In this document: positions 1 to 8,600 of the stretch, piece after piece
Numbering within the stretch: position 1 is the stretch's first letter
Layout of the letters: each line of letters opens with the position of its first letter
DNA from: Pseudomonadota bacterium
Lineage (GTDB): Bacteria; Pseudomonadota; Alphaproteobacteria; Rhizobiales; Rhizobiaceae
Length of the DNA: 13,524 nucleotides
Assembly (NCBI GenBank): GCA_003242525.1
Contig: QGUU01000024.1
Location: forward strand, 1-13,524
Direction: 5' to 3'
Program-made: the position numbers and the translations under genes
Notes under the pieces: generated by a model
Told to the model about the DNA's origin: nothing
Seen by the model: the letters and a program-made list of their open reading frames with translations, nothing else
Database searches by the model: none

Positions 1-300
1 CTTCTGGATGCCTCCGCCAATCTTGATGAGGCAAGGCTGCATCAGGAGGCGGCGTTTCTTGCGGCCAAGGCCGACATTCGGGAGGAGATCGACCGATTGA
101 AGACGCATGTGGCGTCCGGGAGGGCGCTATTGGCCGCCGGCGGTGCTATCGGACGCAAGCTCGATTTTCTCGCTCAGGAATTCAATCGCGAATCGAATAC
201 TTTGTGTTCGAAATCCAATGCCGCTTCAGTCACGTCCATCGGACTCGAACTGAAGGCGGTTGTCGACCAGTTTCGCGAACAGGTTCAGAATCTGGAGTAG
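1..300 (+). CDS. yicC: YicC family protein, C-terminal part (5' truncated)
   Basis: The reading frame is open from the first base of the window to a TAG stop and gives the last 99 residues of a YicC-family protein; the start lies upstream of the window. The visible part matches the conserved C-terminal DUF1732 block: an acidic/basic helix ([10 protein letters not shown]), the segment [17 protein letters not shown], then LCSKSN and [17 protein letters not shown] near the end. YicC in E. coli is described in the literature as an endoribonuclease-type protein linked to small RNA turnover; that role is family knowledge, not visible here. The gene ends 2 nt before gmk, and the gmk ribosome binding site (GGAG) lies inside its last codons, so the two are almost certainly co-transcribed. 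The identification is secure because of the highly characteristic tail. Confidence 0.95.
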   Translation, partial: LLDASANLDEARLHQEAAFLAAKADIREEIDRLKTHVASGRALLAAGGAIGRKLDFLAQEFNRESNTLCSKSNAASVTSIGLELKAVVDQFREQVQNLE

Positions 301-302
301 CC

Positions 303-962
303 ATGAAAGGCCCTGACGACCTTGATTCCCGCATTCGCCGTCGGGGCTTGATGCTGGTGCTTTCATCGCCATCCGGCGCGGGCAAGTCGACAATCGCACG
401 CAACCTGATTGAAAAGGATCCCGCCTTCGAGCTGTCGGTGAGCGTAACGACACGCCCGCGCCGCGCCAGCGAGATCGATGGGGTCCATTATCATTTCCGC
501 ACCCGGCGCGATTTCGACATATTGCGGGAAAATGACGAATTGCTGGAATGGGCGGAGGTTCACGGCAATTTCTACGCCACGCCGCGCGAGCCGGCCGAAA
601 GGGCGATGGCCGAAGGTCGCGACATGCTCTTTGACATAGACTGGCAGGGCGCCAAGCAGCTCAAGGAAAAGATGCGGGGCGACATAGTTTCGATCTTCAT
701 CCTTCCGCCTTCCATGACCGAATTGAAGGCCAGGCTCATGCGTCGCGCCGAAGACCAGGAAAAGGTCATCGAAACCCGGCTCAGGAATGCGCGCGAGGAA
801 ATCGAGCACTGGACCGAATATGATTTCGTGGTCATCAACGATGACCTTGACCATGCTTTCGCAGAGGTCCGGGCAATTGTTGCCGCCGAGCGCCTGCGCC
901 GGGACCGAAGGCCAGGACTTTTCGACTTTGTTTCGGGCCTGCTGGATGAGAAGATCGATTAA
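303..962 (+). CDS. gmk: guanylate kinase
   Basis: This 219-residue protein phosphorylates GMP to GDP with ATP in the cytoplasm, an essential step of guanine nucleotide synthesis. The nucleotide-binding P-loop is [10 protein letters not shown] at residues 21-30; its first glycine is replaced by serine, which I recall as usual in alphaproteobacterial Gmk. The GMP-binding region follows (VTTRPRR at 48-54, GVHYHF at 60-65), then the acidic strand [10 protein letters not shown] at 111-120 and the arginine-rich lid around 144-162. The length fits the family (about 200-220). The ATG at 303 is preferred because GGAG at 294-297 is well placed and the preceding stop is only 2 nt away. An in-frame start at 204 would add 33 residues overlapping yicC and lacks family resemblance. 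Confidence 0.97.
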   Translation: MKGPDDLDSRIRRRGLMLVLSSPSGAGKSTIARNLIEKDPAFELSVSVTTRPRRASEIDGVHYHFRTRRDFDILRENDELLEWAEVHGNFYATPREPAERAMAEGRDMLFDIDWQGAKQLKEKMRGDIVSIFILPPSMTELKARLMRRAEDQEKVIETRLRNAREEIEHWTEYDFVVINDDLDHAFAEVRAIVAAERLRRDRRPGLFDFVSGLLDEKID

Positions 963-973
963 GTATCTTCGTT

Positions 974-992
974 CCGGCGGCTGATCCACCGG
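974..992. terminator. possible weak hairpin between convergent gmk and ksgA
   Basis: The 42-nt gap between the two convergent stop codons contains an imperfect inverted repeat: CCGGCGG at 974-980, a 5-nt loop, and CCACCGG at 986-992 (six of seven pairs). No T-run follows on either strand, so it is not a standard intrinsic terminator. It is the only structure visible where both transcripts must end. The assignment is tentative. Confidence 0.25.
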
Positions 993-1004
993 CAATCGGT
1001 AAGG

Positions 1005-1829
1005 TCAGATCGCGTTTGCCAGCCCGACAAATTCTTCCACGCTCAGCGTTTCGGCTCGCCGGGTGGGGTCAATGCCGGCGCGTTCCAGCAATGCCTCGCC
1101 GCCCAGGCCTTTCAGGCTTTGCCGAAGCATCTTGCGACGCTGGCCAAAGGCCGCCTCGGTAATGCGGCCAAGCTTCTTCACATTGGCAAGGAGCGGCATC
1201 TCGCGTGGCACGAGGTGGACGACCGAGGAAGTCACCTTGGGTGGCGGCGTGAATGCCTGTGGCGGAACGTCAAAGGCAATTTTTGCCTGTGTACGCCAGC
1301 CGGCCAGAACGCCAAGCCGGCCATAGGAACTGCTGCCTGGGGCGGCGACGATCCTTTCGGCGACCTCTCGCTGGAACATCAGGGTCATTGACCGGTAAAA
1401 GGGCGGCCATTCCTCCACGGTGAGCCAGCGCACCAGCAACTCCGTGCCGATATTGTAAGGCAGATTGGCGACAATCCTTTTTTCTTCGCCAGGCGCGAGG
1501 GCGTTGAAATCGGTTTTGAGCGCATCACCGGACACGACTTCCAGCTGACCCGGGTAGCGATCCGCGATCTGTGCAAGTGCGGGGAGGCAACGTTCGTCGC
1601 GTTCGATCGCGACGACGCGGCGCGCGCCGGAAAAGAGAAGCGCGCGGGTAAGCCCTCCGGGCCCGGGCCCTATCTCGATGACAGTGCTCTGGGAGAGGTC
1701 TCCGGCGGTGCGGGCAACCTTGCCTGTCAGGTTCAGGTCCAGCAGAAAGTTCTGCCCGAGAGCCTTTTTCGCCCGAAGATCGTGGCGTTCAATCACCTCG
1801 CGAAGGGGCGGCAGGCCGTCGACGCTCAC
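1005..1829 (-). CDS. rsmA: 16S rRNA (adenine(1518)-N6/adenine(1519)-N6)-dimethyltransferase
   Basis: RsmA (KsgA) dimethylates two adjacent adenines in the 3'-terminal helix of 16S rRNA during small-subunit maturation, using S-adenosylmethionine. The 274-residue product shows the family order: [11 protein letters not shown] at residues 21-31, SAM motif [11 protein letters not shown] at 52-61, the ribose-binding acidic residue in VAIERDE (73-79), GDAL at 101-104, the catalytic NLPYNI at 122-127, [13 protein letters not shown] at 192-204 and the C-terminal [13 protein letters not shown] (227-239). The start is GTG; an AAGGAG ribosome binding site at 1835-1840 lies 5 nt upstream, inside the end of pdxA. 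The start overlaps the pdxA stop (GTGA), indicating translational coupling. It is the last gene of the minus-strand array. Confidence 0.97.
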   Translation of the reverse strand: MSVDGLPPLREVIERHDLRAKKALGQNFLLDLNLTGKVARTAGDLSQSTVIEIGPGPGGLTRALLFSGARRVVAIERDERCLPALAQIADRYPGQLEVVSGDALKTDFNALAPGEEKRIVANLPYNIGTELLVRWLTVEEWPPFYRSMTLMFQREVAERIVAAPGSSSYGRLGVLAGWRTQAKIAFDVPPQAFTPPPKVTSSVVHLVPREMPLLANVKKLGRITEAAFGQRRKMLRQSLKGLGGEALLERAGIDPTRRAETLSVEEFVGLANAI

Positions 1830-2851
1830 GCGCGCTCCTTCTCGCTGCTTTTGTCGGCAAGCGAACGGGCGAGCTTGAGTGCGGCTATCAGGCTGTCGGG
1901 AAGCGCCAGGCCTTTACCCGCGATGGGGAAGGCCGTGCCGTGATCCGGTGACGTGCGGATGAAGGGCAGGCCGAGTGTCACGTTGACCGCAGCATCGAAA
2001 GCCAGCGTCTTTGCGGGAATCAGGGCCTGGTCATGATACATGCACAGCGCTGCGTCATAGCCGGCGCGCGCACGTGGATGGAACATCGTATCGGCAGGCA
2101 GGGGGCCGAGGGCATCAATCCCTTCCCGACGAAGCAGTTCTATTGCCGGCGCAACGATTTGCTCGTCTTCCGTGCCCATCGAGCCACCTTCCCCCGCATG
2201 AGGGTTGAGGCCAGCGACCGCGAGCCGGGGGCGGTCGATGCCGAAGCGGATATGCAAGTCTGTCGCTGCGATGCGCCCCGTTCTGACTATGAGTTCCGTA
2301 CTGAGCCGTTTGGGAACCTCGGCAAGGGCCATATGAATGGTAACCGGAATGGTTCGCAGGTCAGGACCGGCCAGCATCATCACCGGAAACATCGAACGGC
2401 CGCTGCGGCGTTCAGCAAGATGGGCGAGATATTCCGTGTGTCCGGGAAAGCCGAAGCCGGCATCATACAACGTCTTCTTGGCAATGGGACAGGTAACGAC
2501 TGCTGCAGCCCGGCCGGAAAGAGAGTCTTCGACCGCCCTGTCTATCGCTTCTATGATGCCTTGCGCATTGGATGGGTCGGGCATGCCTGGCGTATCGGCA
2601 AATTGGCCCGCCAGCGGCACGACAGGCAGGGAATGCTCAAAGATCGGCCCCGCCTCCTTGGGCGACGTTTCGGTGATGAAAACGGAAAGGCCCGCCCGGC
2701 GCGCGCGTGCGTGGACCAGCGCCGGGTCCGCGAGCAGATAGAATGGCGGAACGGCAGACGGGATTCGCCGCTCCCAGGCCATGATTGCGATTTCAGGGCC
2801 GATCCCGGAGGGATCGCCGACGCTCAGCGCCAACGGAGCCTGGATGCGCAC
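1826..2851 (-). CDS. pdxA: 4-hydroxythreonine-4-phosphate dehydrogenase
   Basis: PdxA oxidises 4-phosphohydroxy-L-threonine in the DXP-dependent pyridoxal 5'-phosphate (vitamin B6) pathway; the product then condenses with deoxyxylulose phosphate through PdxJ. The 341-residue protein begins with the typical [14 protein letters not shown] (residues 7-20). It carries [13 protein letters not shown] (133-145), NPHAGEGG (216-223) and MYHDQALIP (271-279). The metal-binding histidines fall at 173, 218 and 273, each 7 residues later than the E. coli sites. The start appears to be GTG, 6 nt after the surA stop; no strong ribosome binding site is seen, so translation may depend on coupling. The following gene ksgA overlaps its stop. 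Confidence 0.96.
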   Translation of the reverse strand: MRIQAPLALSVGDPSGIGPEIAIMAWERRIPSAVPPFYLLADPALVHARARRAGLSVFITETSPKEAGPIFEHSLPVVPLAGQFADTPGMPDPSNAQGIIEAIDRAVEDSLSGRAAAVVTCPIAKKTLYDAGFGFPGHTEYLAHLAERRSGRSMFPVMMLAGPDLRTIPVTIHMALAEVPKRLSTELIVRTGRIAATDLHIRFGIDRPRLAVAGLNPHAGEGGSMGTEDEQIVAPAIELLRREGIDALGPLPADTMFHPRARAGYDAALCMYHDQALIPAKTLAFDAAVNVTLGLPFIRTSPDHGTAFPIAGKGLALPDSLIAALKLARSLADKSSEKERA

Positions 2852-2857
2852 GGCGTC

Positions 2858-3790
2858 TCAGCGCTCGACAATGCGGGCCCTCTGCCTCAGCTCCGCAAGA
2901 TATTTCTTTTCAAGCGCGCTCGTCTTGTCTTCGTTCTTGCCGACAGCCTGCGACTCGAAAACGAGCTGGGCAACCTTGTCGTCCGACACTTCCCGGGCCG
3001 AACATATGCCGATGAATTCAATACCCCGGCTGGTTTCGCGTACCGGCGTTGCGGAGCCAACCTTGGTCTTCTTGATCTGGTCGGCCCACTCGTCGGGCAG
3101 GGCAGGGGCAAGCACGCGGCCAAGGTCCCTAACGGTTACGTCGAGAAGCCCCTTGGCGAATTCGCGTGTCGTGTTGCAGGAATTGAAGCGGGCGCGCATG
3201 GCCTCGGCCTCGCGCTTGCGTTTGGCCAGAGTGGCGCCGCGCTCGGCGGCAGGTATGACGAAGATCACCTGCTGCAGCATGTACTCGGTTGCGGTCGGCT
3301 TCGCACCGCCACGGTCGAGCATCTTGCGAACGGCTTCCTGCTCGCTGGTGAGATTGCCACCTTCGGCCTTGTAGCGGGCGCCAAGCGCCGCATTCCATGC
3401 CATCTGCGTGCGGATGTATTCCTTGAAATGCTGGGCCGTCACGCCGGCGCTAGTCATGACCTGCACGAGCTGCGCCGGCTTCATCTTGTTGTTCTTTGCG
3501 AAACGCTCGAACGCATCGTTCACCTGGCTGTCACTGATGCGGATGCCAAGGCGGCGCGCCTCCGTCAGCTTGAGCACCTGCTCCACCATCTCCTCGCCCG
3601 CGTTTCCCTTGCGGCGCTGCAGGCGAAGGAAAGCGGCGCGATGCTTGATGTCCTCGCTGGTGATGGGGGTATCGTTGACGATGTACTTGATCGTGCTGGC
3701 ATAAGCAGGCTGCGTCATCAGCGCGAGCGACGGAACGAAAGTCGTTGCAATCAGCAGTGCCATGCCTGCGGAACAAAGTTGCTTCTTCAT
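2858..3790 (-). CDS. SurA-like periplasmic chaperone / peptidyl-prolyl isomerase
   Basis: This 310-residue secreted protein is a SurA-type folding factor. A signal peptide (positively charged MKK, hydrophobic residues 7-25, cleavage probably after AYA at 29-31) is followed by a SurA N-terminal chaperone region. That region starts with IKYIVNDTPITSEDI (34-48) and runs as a helical stretch to about 150. A parvulin-like region follows (about 168-265), with EYMLQQVIFVIP at 169-180 and RGIEFIGIC at 255-263. There is only one parvulin-like domain, and it is degenerate, so isomerase activity is doubtful and chaperone function more likely. Position directly downstream of lptD supports a role in outer-membrane protein folding, as in E. 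coli. The ATG at 3790 has only a weak AGGG upstream. Two cysteines (205, 263) are present in the mature part. Confidence 0.88.
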   Translation of the reverse strand: MKKQLCSAGMALLIATTFVPSLALMTQPAYASTIKYIVNDTPITSEDIKHRAAFLRLQRRKGNAGEEMVEQVLKLTEARRLGIRISDSQVNDAFERFAKNNKMKPAQLVQVMTSAGVTAQHFKEYIRTQMAWNAALGARYKAEGGNLTSEQEAVRKMLDRGGAKPTATEYMLQQVIFVIPAAERGATLAKRKREAEAMRARFNSCNTTREFAKGLLDVTVRDLGRVLAPALPDEWADQIKKTKVGSATPVRETSRGIEFIGICSAREVSDDKVAQLVFESQAVGKNEDKTSALEKKYLAELRQRARIVER

Positions 3791-3916
3791 CAGAACGCCC
3801 TAGCGGTCTTCATGCCAACGGGTACCGAAGGCAGTCCATGCTCGCCCTATGCGGCGAAACCATGTCGCCCAGCAAGGCTTGATCACTTCGCTGCCCACCG
3901 ATGAAACACGTTTGCG
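3791..3916 (-). other. lptD-surA intergenic spacer
   Basis: This 126-nt gap is the only sizeable space inside the minus-strand array. I see no convincing -35/-10 pair, no intrinsic terminator and no long inverted repeat. A seven-codon in-frame reading frame (3813 down to 3790) ends one base into the surA start, but it is too short to weigh as a gene. The spacer could hold a secondary promoter for surA-pdxA-ksgA. Confidence 0.4.
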
Positions 3917-6316
3917 TCAATTATTGGCGAAAGCACTTGTGGCGGAGCCGAAATCCCCAAGCGTGCGGAACGATATGTTGAAGCCGATATTCTGGCTGAC
4001 CTTGCCACTTCGGCTTTCTGTTTCGGAGAAGGTCATCAGATAGGTGAAGCATTCATCGCTGTAGGAGAAACCCAATCCCTTCTGGGTCACGATGTTCTCC
4101 TTCAGGTCATATGTACCCGAACCGAACAGACGCCAGTTCTCGTCGAGCCGCAGGGAGCCCGCCATCGACACTTCATGGCGATCCTCGTCGAAACCGTAAA
4201 GCGGCTGTGCCTGGATGAAGGCGTACTGGCCTGAGAGAGACAAGGGTCCGACAGGCACGGCCGCCTTTGCTTCGGCGCGGCGGACCTCGAAGGTCTGCTC
4301 GTCGAAACGGCCGCTCAGGGAGGCGGAGAAGCCGGTGGGGCTGCTCACTCCAACGAGACCGACGAAATCCGATCGGTCGGTTTCGAGGCCAGACGCGGCG
4401 CCGACATTGACGAGATCGGGCGAAGCGAAGGAATTACGGCCTGCAATATGATAGGACTGACCGAACAGCGCGTTGGTGGACCAGCCATTGTCGTAGCTGC
4501 CGGAATAGCGCACGCCGAGATTGACGCGGGTGCCACCTTCAATGCGGTCGTAGCCGGAGAATTTGTCGCGCTCGAACAGGGTGGAGGCGTCGAAGACGAA
4601 GCTCTGCGCATCTTCGTTCGGGATCGCCAGGCCGCCGACATATTGTTCATCAGGCCGCACGAAAAGCTGCCCAACCGGCTCGATGACGTGAGAGGACCCT
4701 ACGCCCGAGAAAAGGACAGGCCACCGCATCTCCAGACCCAGCGTTGCCATGTAGCGGGCAAAGGAGGACCTGAAATCGCTTGTCACGCCGGGATAGGCGT
4801 CGGCCACAGCCGGATTTGCGGCCATGGCGTCAATGGCGTTCAAAGAGGCCGTCGAAGCGTTTGCGTAATTCGCGTCTGCCTGGAAGGCCAGTAGCGGAGT
4901 AATGACCAGCCCGCCATCGGTAATAAGCGTCTTCTTCCACTCCGCTTCACCGGTCAGCCGCCCCGAATCGCCTTCAATGCCGCGCACGCGCAGGTTCGCC
5001 GGGGCTGCATCGAGTCTATCGCGCAGGATCACCCGCGAGTTGACATTGAGCGAGAGTTGCCCGCCGGCCACCGGCACGTCCGGTATGTAGGCGTAGTCAA
5101 ACGACGGAAGGACCCAGGGTTGCAGGTCGGCGCGCGCTGCGGAGCTATTTTCCCGATCTTCCTGTACTTCGAAATGCATTGCCCGCAGATCGAAGTAATT
5201 CCGGTCGTTGAGCCCGGTAAGGTAGACCTCGGAGCGATGGACATAGCTGTCGTATCCGTCGAGCCCGTAGGTGTAGGAGAAATTCTTGTCAGTCTGGAGA
5301 AGAACATCCCAGCCGAAGTTCCAGCGGGAGTTGATGGCAAACTGGCCCTTCGTGCCCATCATGCCGCGAAGCTTGTTCGGGTCGTCGGCCGAGCCGCTGT
5401 TGACGGTGTCGGTACCAAATGCTGCCGGGTCGTTCTGGTGGATGCCGGCTATCTTGAGGCTGTACTGGCCATTGTTGAAGCGCTGCCGCCAGTCGGCCTC
5501 ACCCAGGAAACCCTGCTTCGAATAATAGGTGCCGCGCACGGTCAGGTCGTAGGTCGGCGACAGGGCGAAATAATAGGGGACGGACCCGCCCACGCCGAGT
5601 TCGGACTTGTACTTGATGCTGGGCATCAGGAAGCCGCTCTTGCGCTTTACTGTGGGGTCGGCGATCTCGAAGGCGGGCAGAAGCGCGATCGGGAAGCCGA
5701 AAAATTCGAATTTCGGGCTCTCGAAACGCACCATGTGAGTCTGGCCGTTCCAGACGATCTTGCGAGCCTTGATGCGCCAGATCGGCGGCCTGTTGGGCTT
5801 GTCCTCGCAGGGCTCGCAGGCGGTGTAGACACCGTTGTGGAAGGTCGTCAGCACGCCGCCCATGCGTTCGGCGCTTTCTGCGCCGAAATAGGTCTTGTCG
5901 GGCGTCTCGACGCGCAGTGCATTTACGAAACCGTCGGCGAAGTCGTCGGTAATGTCGAGATGGTCGGCGTTCACCTTGTTGCCGTTGCTGTCCACAAGCT
6001 GGACATCGCCGCTGGCCACCATGCGCCGGGTCTTGCGATCATACTCGACGCGCTGGGCGACAAGCCTGTTGCCGCCATATTCGATCTGCACGCCGCCCAC
6101 GGCGACAACGGTTTGCCTGTCGTTATCGTAAACCAGCGTGTCGGACTCCAGCAACATCTGGGAGCCCGATGGCACATCTGGCGCCATGTCCTCGACGGAC
6201 TGCGCAGCGGCCGAACCCATGGAAAGACCGCCCGCGAGCAGGCACGCAAAAGCACTGACGCCGCACAGCAACGCCGTGCGGATCAGCTTCCGGTTCTGCG
6301 AAACCGCCCCCCTCAC
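3917..6316 (-). CDS. lptD: LPS-assembly outer membrane protein LptD
   Basis: LptD is the outer-membrane beta-barrel that, with the lipoprotein LptE, inserts lipopolysaccharide into the outer leaflet. With the GTG start the product is 799 residues: a signal peptide (basic QNRKLIR, hydrophobic core, cleavage near GSAAA-QS at 34-40), an LptA/OstA-like periplasmic domain (about 52-190: SDTLVYDND, VQIEYGGNRLVAQRVEYD, NADHLDITDDFADGF), then a long barrel domain rich in alternating aromatic strands. Mature-part cysteines include a CEPC pair at 167 and 170 and one at 756 (SDECF), consistent with the disulfide linking the periplasmic domain to the barrel. The start is chosen because AAGGAAG at 6324-6330 is 7 nt upstream and GTG shares one base with the lptG stop (TAGTG). 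A longer in-frame form would run into lptG. Confidence 0.95.
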   Translation of the reverse strand: MRGAVSQNRKLIRTALLCGVSAFACLLAGGLSMGSAAAQSVEDMAPDVPSGSQMLLESDTLVYDNDRQTVVAVGGVQIEYGGNRLVAQRVEYDRKTRRMVASGDVQLVDSNGNKVNADHLDITDDFADGFVNALRVETPDKTYFGAESAERMGGVLTTFHNGVYTACEPCEDKPNRPPIWRIKARKIVWNGQTHMVRFESPKFEFFGFPIALLPAFEIADPTVKRKSGFLMPSIKYKSELGVGGSVPYYFALSPTYDLTVRGTYYSKQGFLGEADWRQRFNNGQYSLKIAGIHQNDPAAFGTDTVNSGSADDPNKLRGMMGTKGQFAINSRWNFGWDVLLQTDKNFSYTYGLDGYDSYVHRSEVYLTGLNDRNYFDLRAMHFEVQEDRENSSAARADLQPWVLPSFDYAYIPDVPVAGGQLSLNVNSRVILRDRLDAAPANLRVRGIEGDSGRLTGEAEWKKTLITDGGLVITPLLAFQADANYANASTASLNAIDAMAANPAVADAYPGVTSDFRSSFARYMATLGLEMRWPVLFSGVGSSHVIEPVGQLFVRPDEQYVGGLAIPNEDAQSFVFDASTLFERDKFSGYDRIEGGTRVNLGVRYSGSYDNGWSTNALFGQSYHIAGRNSFASPDLVNVGAASGLETDRSDFVGLVGVSSPTGFSASLSGRFDEQTFEVRRAEAKAAVPVGPLSLSGQYAFIQAQPLYGFDEDRHEVSMAGSLRLDENWRLFGSGTYDLKENIVTQKGLGFSYSDECFTYLMTFSETESRSGKVSQNIGFNISFRTLGDFGSATSAFANN

Positions 6317-6330
6317 TAGCCGTCTTCCTT
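6314..6330 (-). promoter_or_regulatory. ribosome binding site and TAGTG overlap deciding the lptD start
   Basis: On the minus strand AAGGAAG (6330-6324) precedes the GTG at 6316-6314 by 7 nt. The GTG shares its first base with the TAG stop of lptG (6318-6316). This favours a GTG start over the upstream in-frame ATG at 6382 and suggests reinitiation by ribosomes finishing lptG. Confidence 0.75.
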
Positions 6331-7401
6331 GTACAGCAGGAACGTCACCCCGAAAAACATTGCCACGACGACCGGGAACCATGCAGCTACTGCCGTCGGC
6401 ACGAATCCCGCCACCCCGAACGCCTTGACAAGGACCGACACCACATAAAGCAGAAACCCTGCCGCTATGCCACCCAAAATCATCGTAGCCGATTGTCCCA
6501 TCCTGGCAAAGCGCATCGATACCGTCGCCGCGATTAGCGTCATGGCCACCAGCAGGAATGGCAGGGCCAGGAGCGAATCGAAATGCATCGCAAAGGCATT
6601 TGCCTTGAGCCCGAACGATCGGGCAATCGCGATTTTGGACGGAAGCTCAAAAAACGGGATCGTTTCAGGCCTTGCGAGACGTTCCTGTACGAATTCCGGC
6701 TTGAGTTCGGTCGGCACTGTGTCCACAGGCTTTTCGGAGATGGATCCATCGGGTTCGAGCACCCGGACATCCGTCAGTTCCCAGTATCCGTCCCGCAGAT
6801 AGGCTCGCTTGGCATCCCGTCGCCCTATGATATTGCCATCCGAATCGAGGCTGAAAAAGCTGGCGTCGGCCATTTCCAGCCCCTGGTTAAGAATGGCCCT
6901 CGCGCCGATGATCGTATCTCCCGTTTCCGTCTTCTGCCGCAGCCAGGGGGCCGAATTGGCCGAAACTTCGTTCGAGTTGTCCGACCGAAGCTCGCTTTCG
7001 ATCCGCTCGGACTGGGAGTAGCCATAGGCAGCGAGCGGGTTGAGAACCGCGACCGTTAGCACGCCGAACAGCAGTGCGCCGATACAGGGTGGCAGAAGGA
7101 ACTGCCACGCCGAAATGCCTGCCGACCGGGCGATTACCAGTTCATATTTGCGGTTCAGAGACACAAGGGTTGCCATAGCCGAGAACAGACCCACAAAGGG
7201 TACGGTCTGAACCATGATCATCGGCACGCGAAGGGCCGAAATGGAAATGGCCGTCGCATAGGAAAAGCCCGAAAGCCTGGCGATGCGACCGGTCAGCTCC
7301 GTGAAGTCAATGAGAAAAACCAGCGCGAATATACCGAGGAAAAACCATGCGGTGATTGTCGCATAGCGAATGAAGAAGTAGCGGCCGAGGGTCCAGCCCA
7401 T
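6316..7401 (-). CDS. lptG: LPS export ABC transporter permease LptG
   Basis: LptG is one of two inner-membrane subunits that, with the LptB ATPase, extract LPS and push it along the LptC-LptA bridge. The 361-residue product has the YjgP/YjgQ family layout: three N-terminal membrane helices (about 17-32, 57-80, 101-121), a periplasmic beta-jellyroll domain (about 130-270, including YLRDGYWELTDVRV at 201-214), and three C-terminal helices (about 273-296, 304-327, 334-355). The loop NRKYELVIARSAGIS (83-97) is the characteristic cytoplasmic coupling segment that contacts the ATPase. The ATG shares one base with the lptF stop (TGATG), and GGAGGG at 7410-7415 lies 8 nt upstream. A much longer in-frame ORF upstream is a shadow of lptF. 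LptB and LptC are not in this window. Confidence 0.95.
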   Translation of the reverse strand: MGWTLGRYFFIRYATITAWFFLGIFALVFLIDFTELTGRIARLSGFSYATAISISALRVPMIMVQTVPFVGLFSAMATLVSLNRKYELVIARSAGISAWQFLLPPCIGALLFGVLTVAVLNPLAAYGYSQSERIESELRSDNSNEVSANSAPWLRQKTETGDTIIGARAILNQGLEMADASFFSLDSDGNIIGRRDAKRAYLRDGYWELTDVRVLEPDGSISEKPVDTVPTELKPEFVQERLARPETIPFFELPSKIAIARSFGLKANAFAMHFDSLLALPFLLVAMTLIAATVSMRFARMGQSATMILGGIAAGFLLYVVSVLVKAFGVAGFVPTAVAAWFPVVVAMFFGVTFLLYKEDG

Positions 7402-7415
7402 CAGGGGTTCCCTCC
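7399..7415 (-). promoter_or_regulatory. lptG ribosome binding site with TGATG stop/start overlap
   Basis: GGAGGG (7415-7410) lies 8 nt upstream of the lptG ATG (7401-7399), inside the last codons of lptF. The lptF TGA (7403-7401) shares one base with that ATG. This arrangement fixes the lptG start and would keep the two partner subunits at a matched ratio. Confidence 0.8.
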
Positions 7416-8600
7416 GTGCGAGGGTCCGCCGGCAATGCGCAGCCGTACCGCCGACGACAGGTCTCGGATGCGGCGGAAAAGCGAAAGCACCACGTCTGCC
7501 CAGCGCGTGGGCAGTTCCATGGCGCGCTGCGCGCGGATGAACCAGACGGCAATCAGCGCTACCACAATGGGCGTTGCCGCCATCACATAAACATAGAACC
7601 GGTCCCCCTTCGCCTTGTCCTCGGCAAAGAAACCCACCCAGCGGGCAAGCAGGGCTATGGATACCGCCGTTATCAGCGGATGAATGCGTGACTCCCGGTG
7701 TGAGCGCGCGTCTCCGGCCACCGCCAGCGCGATCAATGCGAAAGTGATCGGATACAGCCACTCGCTAAAGCGCTTGGCCAGTTCAGTCCGATAGAGATTC
7801 GGAGACTTCTGGAAGATGCGGTCGTTCGGGTCCGGATTGAGGAGGTAAGGGGTTGTCTGGTCCTTGGGCATCAGGGAGACCTTGCCGATTTGCGGCGTGA
7901 AGGCCGAAAGATCGAATGCGTAAGAGGTGAAACGGATGATGGAGATTTCGCCGCCAGGAACTTTGCGGTGAACGACACCGTCGCTCATCAGAAGGGCCTT
8001 GTCGTCGCCCTCGTCAATTACAGCGCCAGTCTTCGCGTAATAGACAAGATCCACGCCTTCCTGCCTTGAATCGGCAACGAAAATCTCACCTAGCTTGTTG
8101 CCGGGAAACCGTTTCCCGATCTGCACGAAAAGCCCGTCCTCGATTTTGCGGAACGTTCCTTCCTGGATGAGCAGCGTCAAAAAATCGGCCCGGGCGTTGG
8201 CAATGAGGTTGCGGTTTCGTTGCCTGGCATAGGGGTCGACAAAGTTTTGCACGACAAGGCAGAAGATGGCCGCAGCGACGGCAAGCAGCATTATGGGCTT
8301 GAGGACGGTCATGCGTGAGGCGCCGGCCGCATTGATGACGACCAGCTCCGAATCGGAATTCATGACGCTGAGCGTCTGCGCGACGGCCACCACCACCGCG
8401 AAGGGGACGACGATAGGAATGATCGAGGGGATGATAAGGGAGGCCACCTCGAAAAACGTCAGGGCAGATTGACCGCTGTCCGTGACCAGATCGATTCGTG
8501 CCAGGACCTGGGTCGTCCAGACTATCGCCAGGGTCCAGGCCATCGCCCCGATGAAGAGCATGAAAGCGCGCCGCAATATGTAGCGTTCTACGACTTTCAT
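7401..8600 (-). CDS. lptF: LPS export ABC transporter permease LptF
   Basis: LptF is the partner permease of LptG in the inner-membrane LPS extraction complex. The 399-residue protein starts with MKVVERYILRRAF, followed by helices at about 12-31, 50-76 and 101-119, a periplasmic domain (about 125-275) and helices at about 280-296, 306-326 and 335-355. The coupling-loop motif MNSDSELVVINAAGAS (80-95) is typical of the family. It differs from LptG in having a basic cytoplasmic tail of about 40 residues after the last helix. It is the first gene of the minus-strand array, so its promoter should lie in the divergent region upstream. The ribosome binding site is weak (GAAGAAAA before the ATG). Confidence 0.95.
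   Translation of the reverse strand: MKVVERYILRRAFMLFIGAMAWTLAIVWTTQVLARIDLVTDSGQSALTFFEVASLIIPSIIPIVVPFAVVVAVAQTLSVMNSDSELVVINAAGASRMTVLKPIMLLAVAAAIFCLVVQNFVDPYARQRNRNLIANARADFLTLLIQEGTFRKIEDGLFVQIGKRFPGNKLGEIFVADSRQEGVDLVYYAKTGAVIDEGDDKALLMSDGVVHRKVPGGEISIIRFTSYAFDLSAFTPQIGKVSLMPKDQTTPYLLNPDPNDRIFQKSPNLYRTELAKRFSEWLYPITFALIALAVAGDARSHRESRIHPLITAVSIALLARWVGFFAEDKAKGDRFYVYVMAATPIVVALIAVWFIRAQRAMELPTRWADVVLSLFRRIRDLSSAVRLRIAGGPSHGGNP

Noticed and set aside
204..302. N-terminal extension of gmk by 33 residues
   Set aside because: It overlaps the conserved C-terminus of the yicC gene in another frame, while ATG 303 has a good ribosome binding site and gives the usual family length.
363..995. 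A 210-codon minus-strand frame opposite gmk
   Set aside because: Antisense to a complete guanylate kinase; no family resemblance.
3790..3813. Seven-codon mini-ORF ending at the surA start (TGATG)
   Set aside because: Too short to distinguish from chance; no ribosome binding site and no supporting pattern.
2033..3904. A 623-codon open frame on the plus strand, antisense to pdxA and surA
   Set aside because: It lies opposite two clearly recognised genes and spans their junction. Its composition (rich in Arg, His, Gly, Ala) is typical of antisense frames in high-G+C coding DNA, and nothing in it resembles a known family.
5057..6319. A 420-codon plus-strand frame antisense to lptD
   Set aside because: It is entirely opposite the signal peptide, periplasmic domain and barrel start of LptD, with no recognisable motif or ribosome binding site.
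7402..7761. N-terminal extension of lptG by 120 residues
   Set aside because: It overlaps the lptF C-terminus in another frame; ATG 7401 has a strong GGAGGG site and begins the typical LptG N-terminus.
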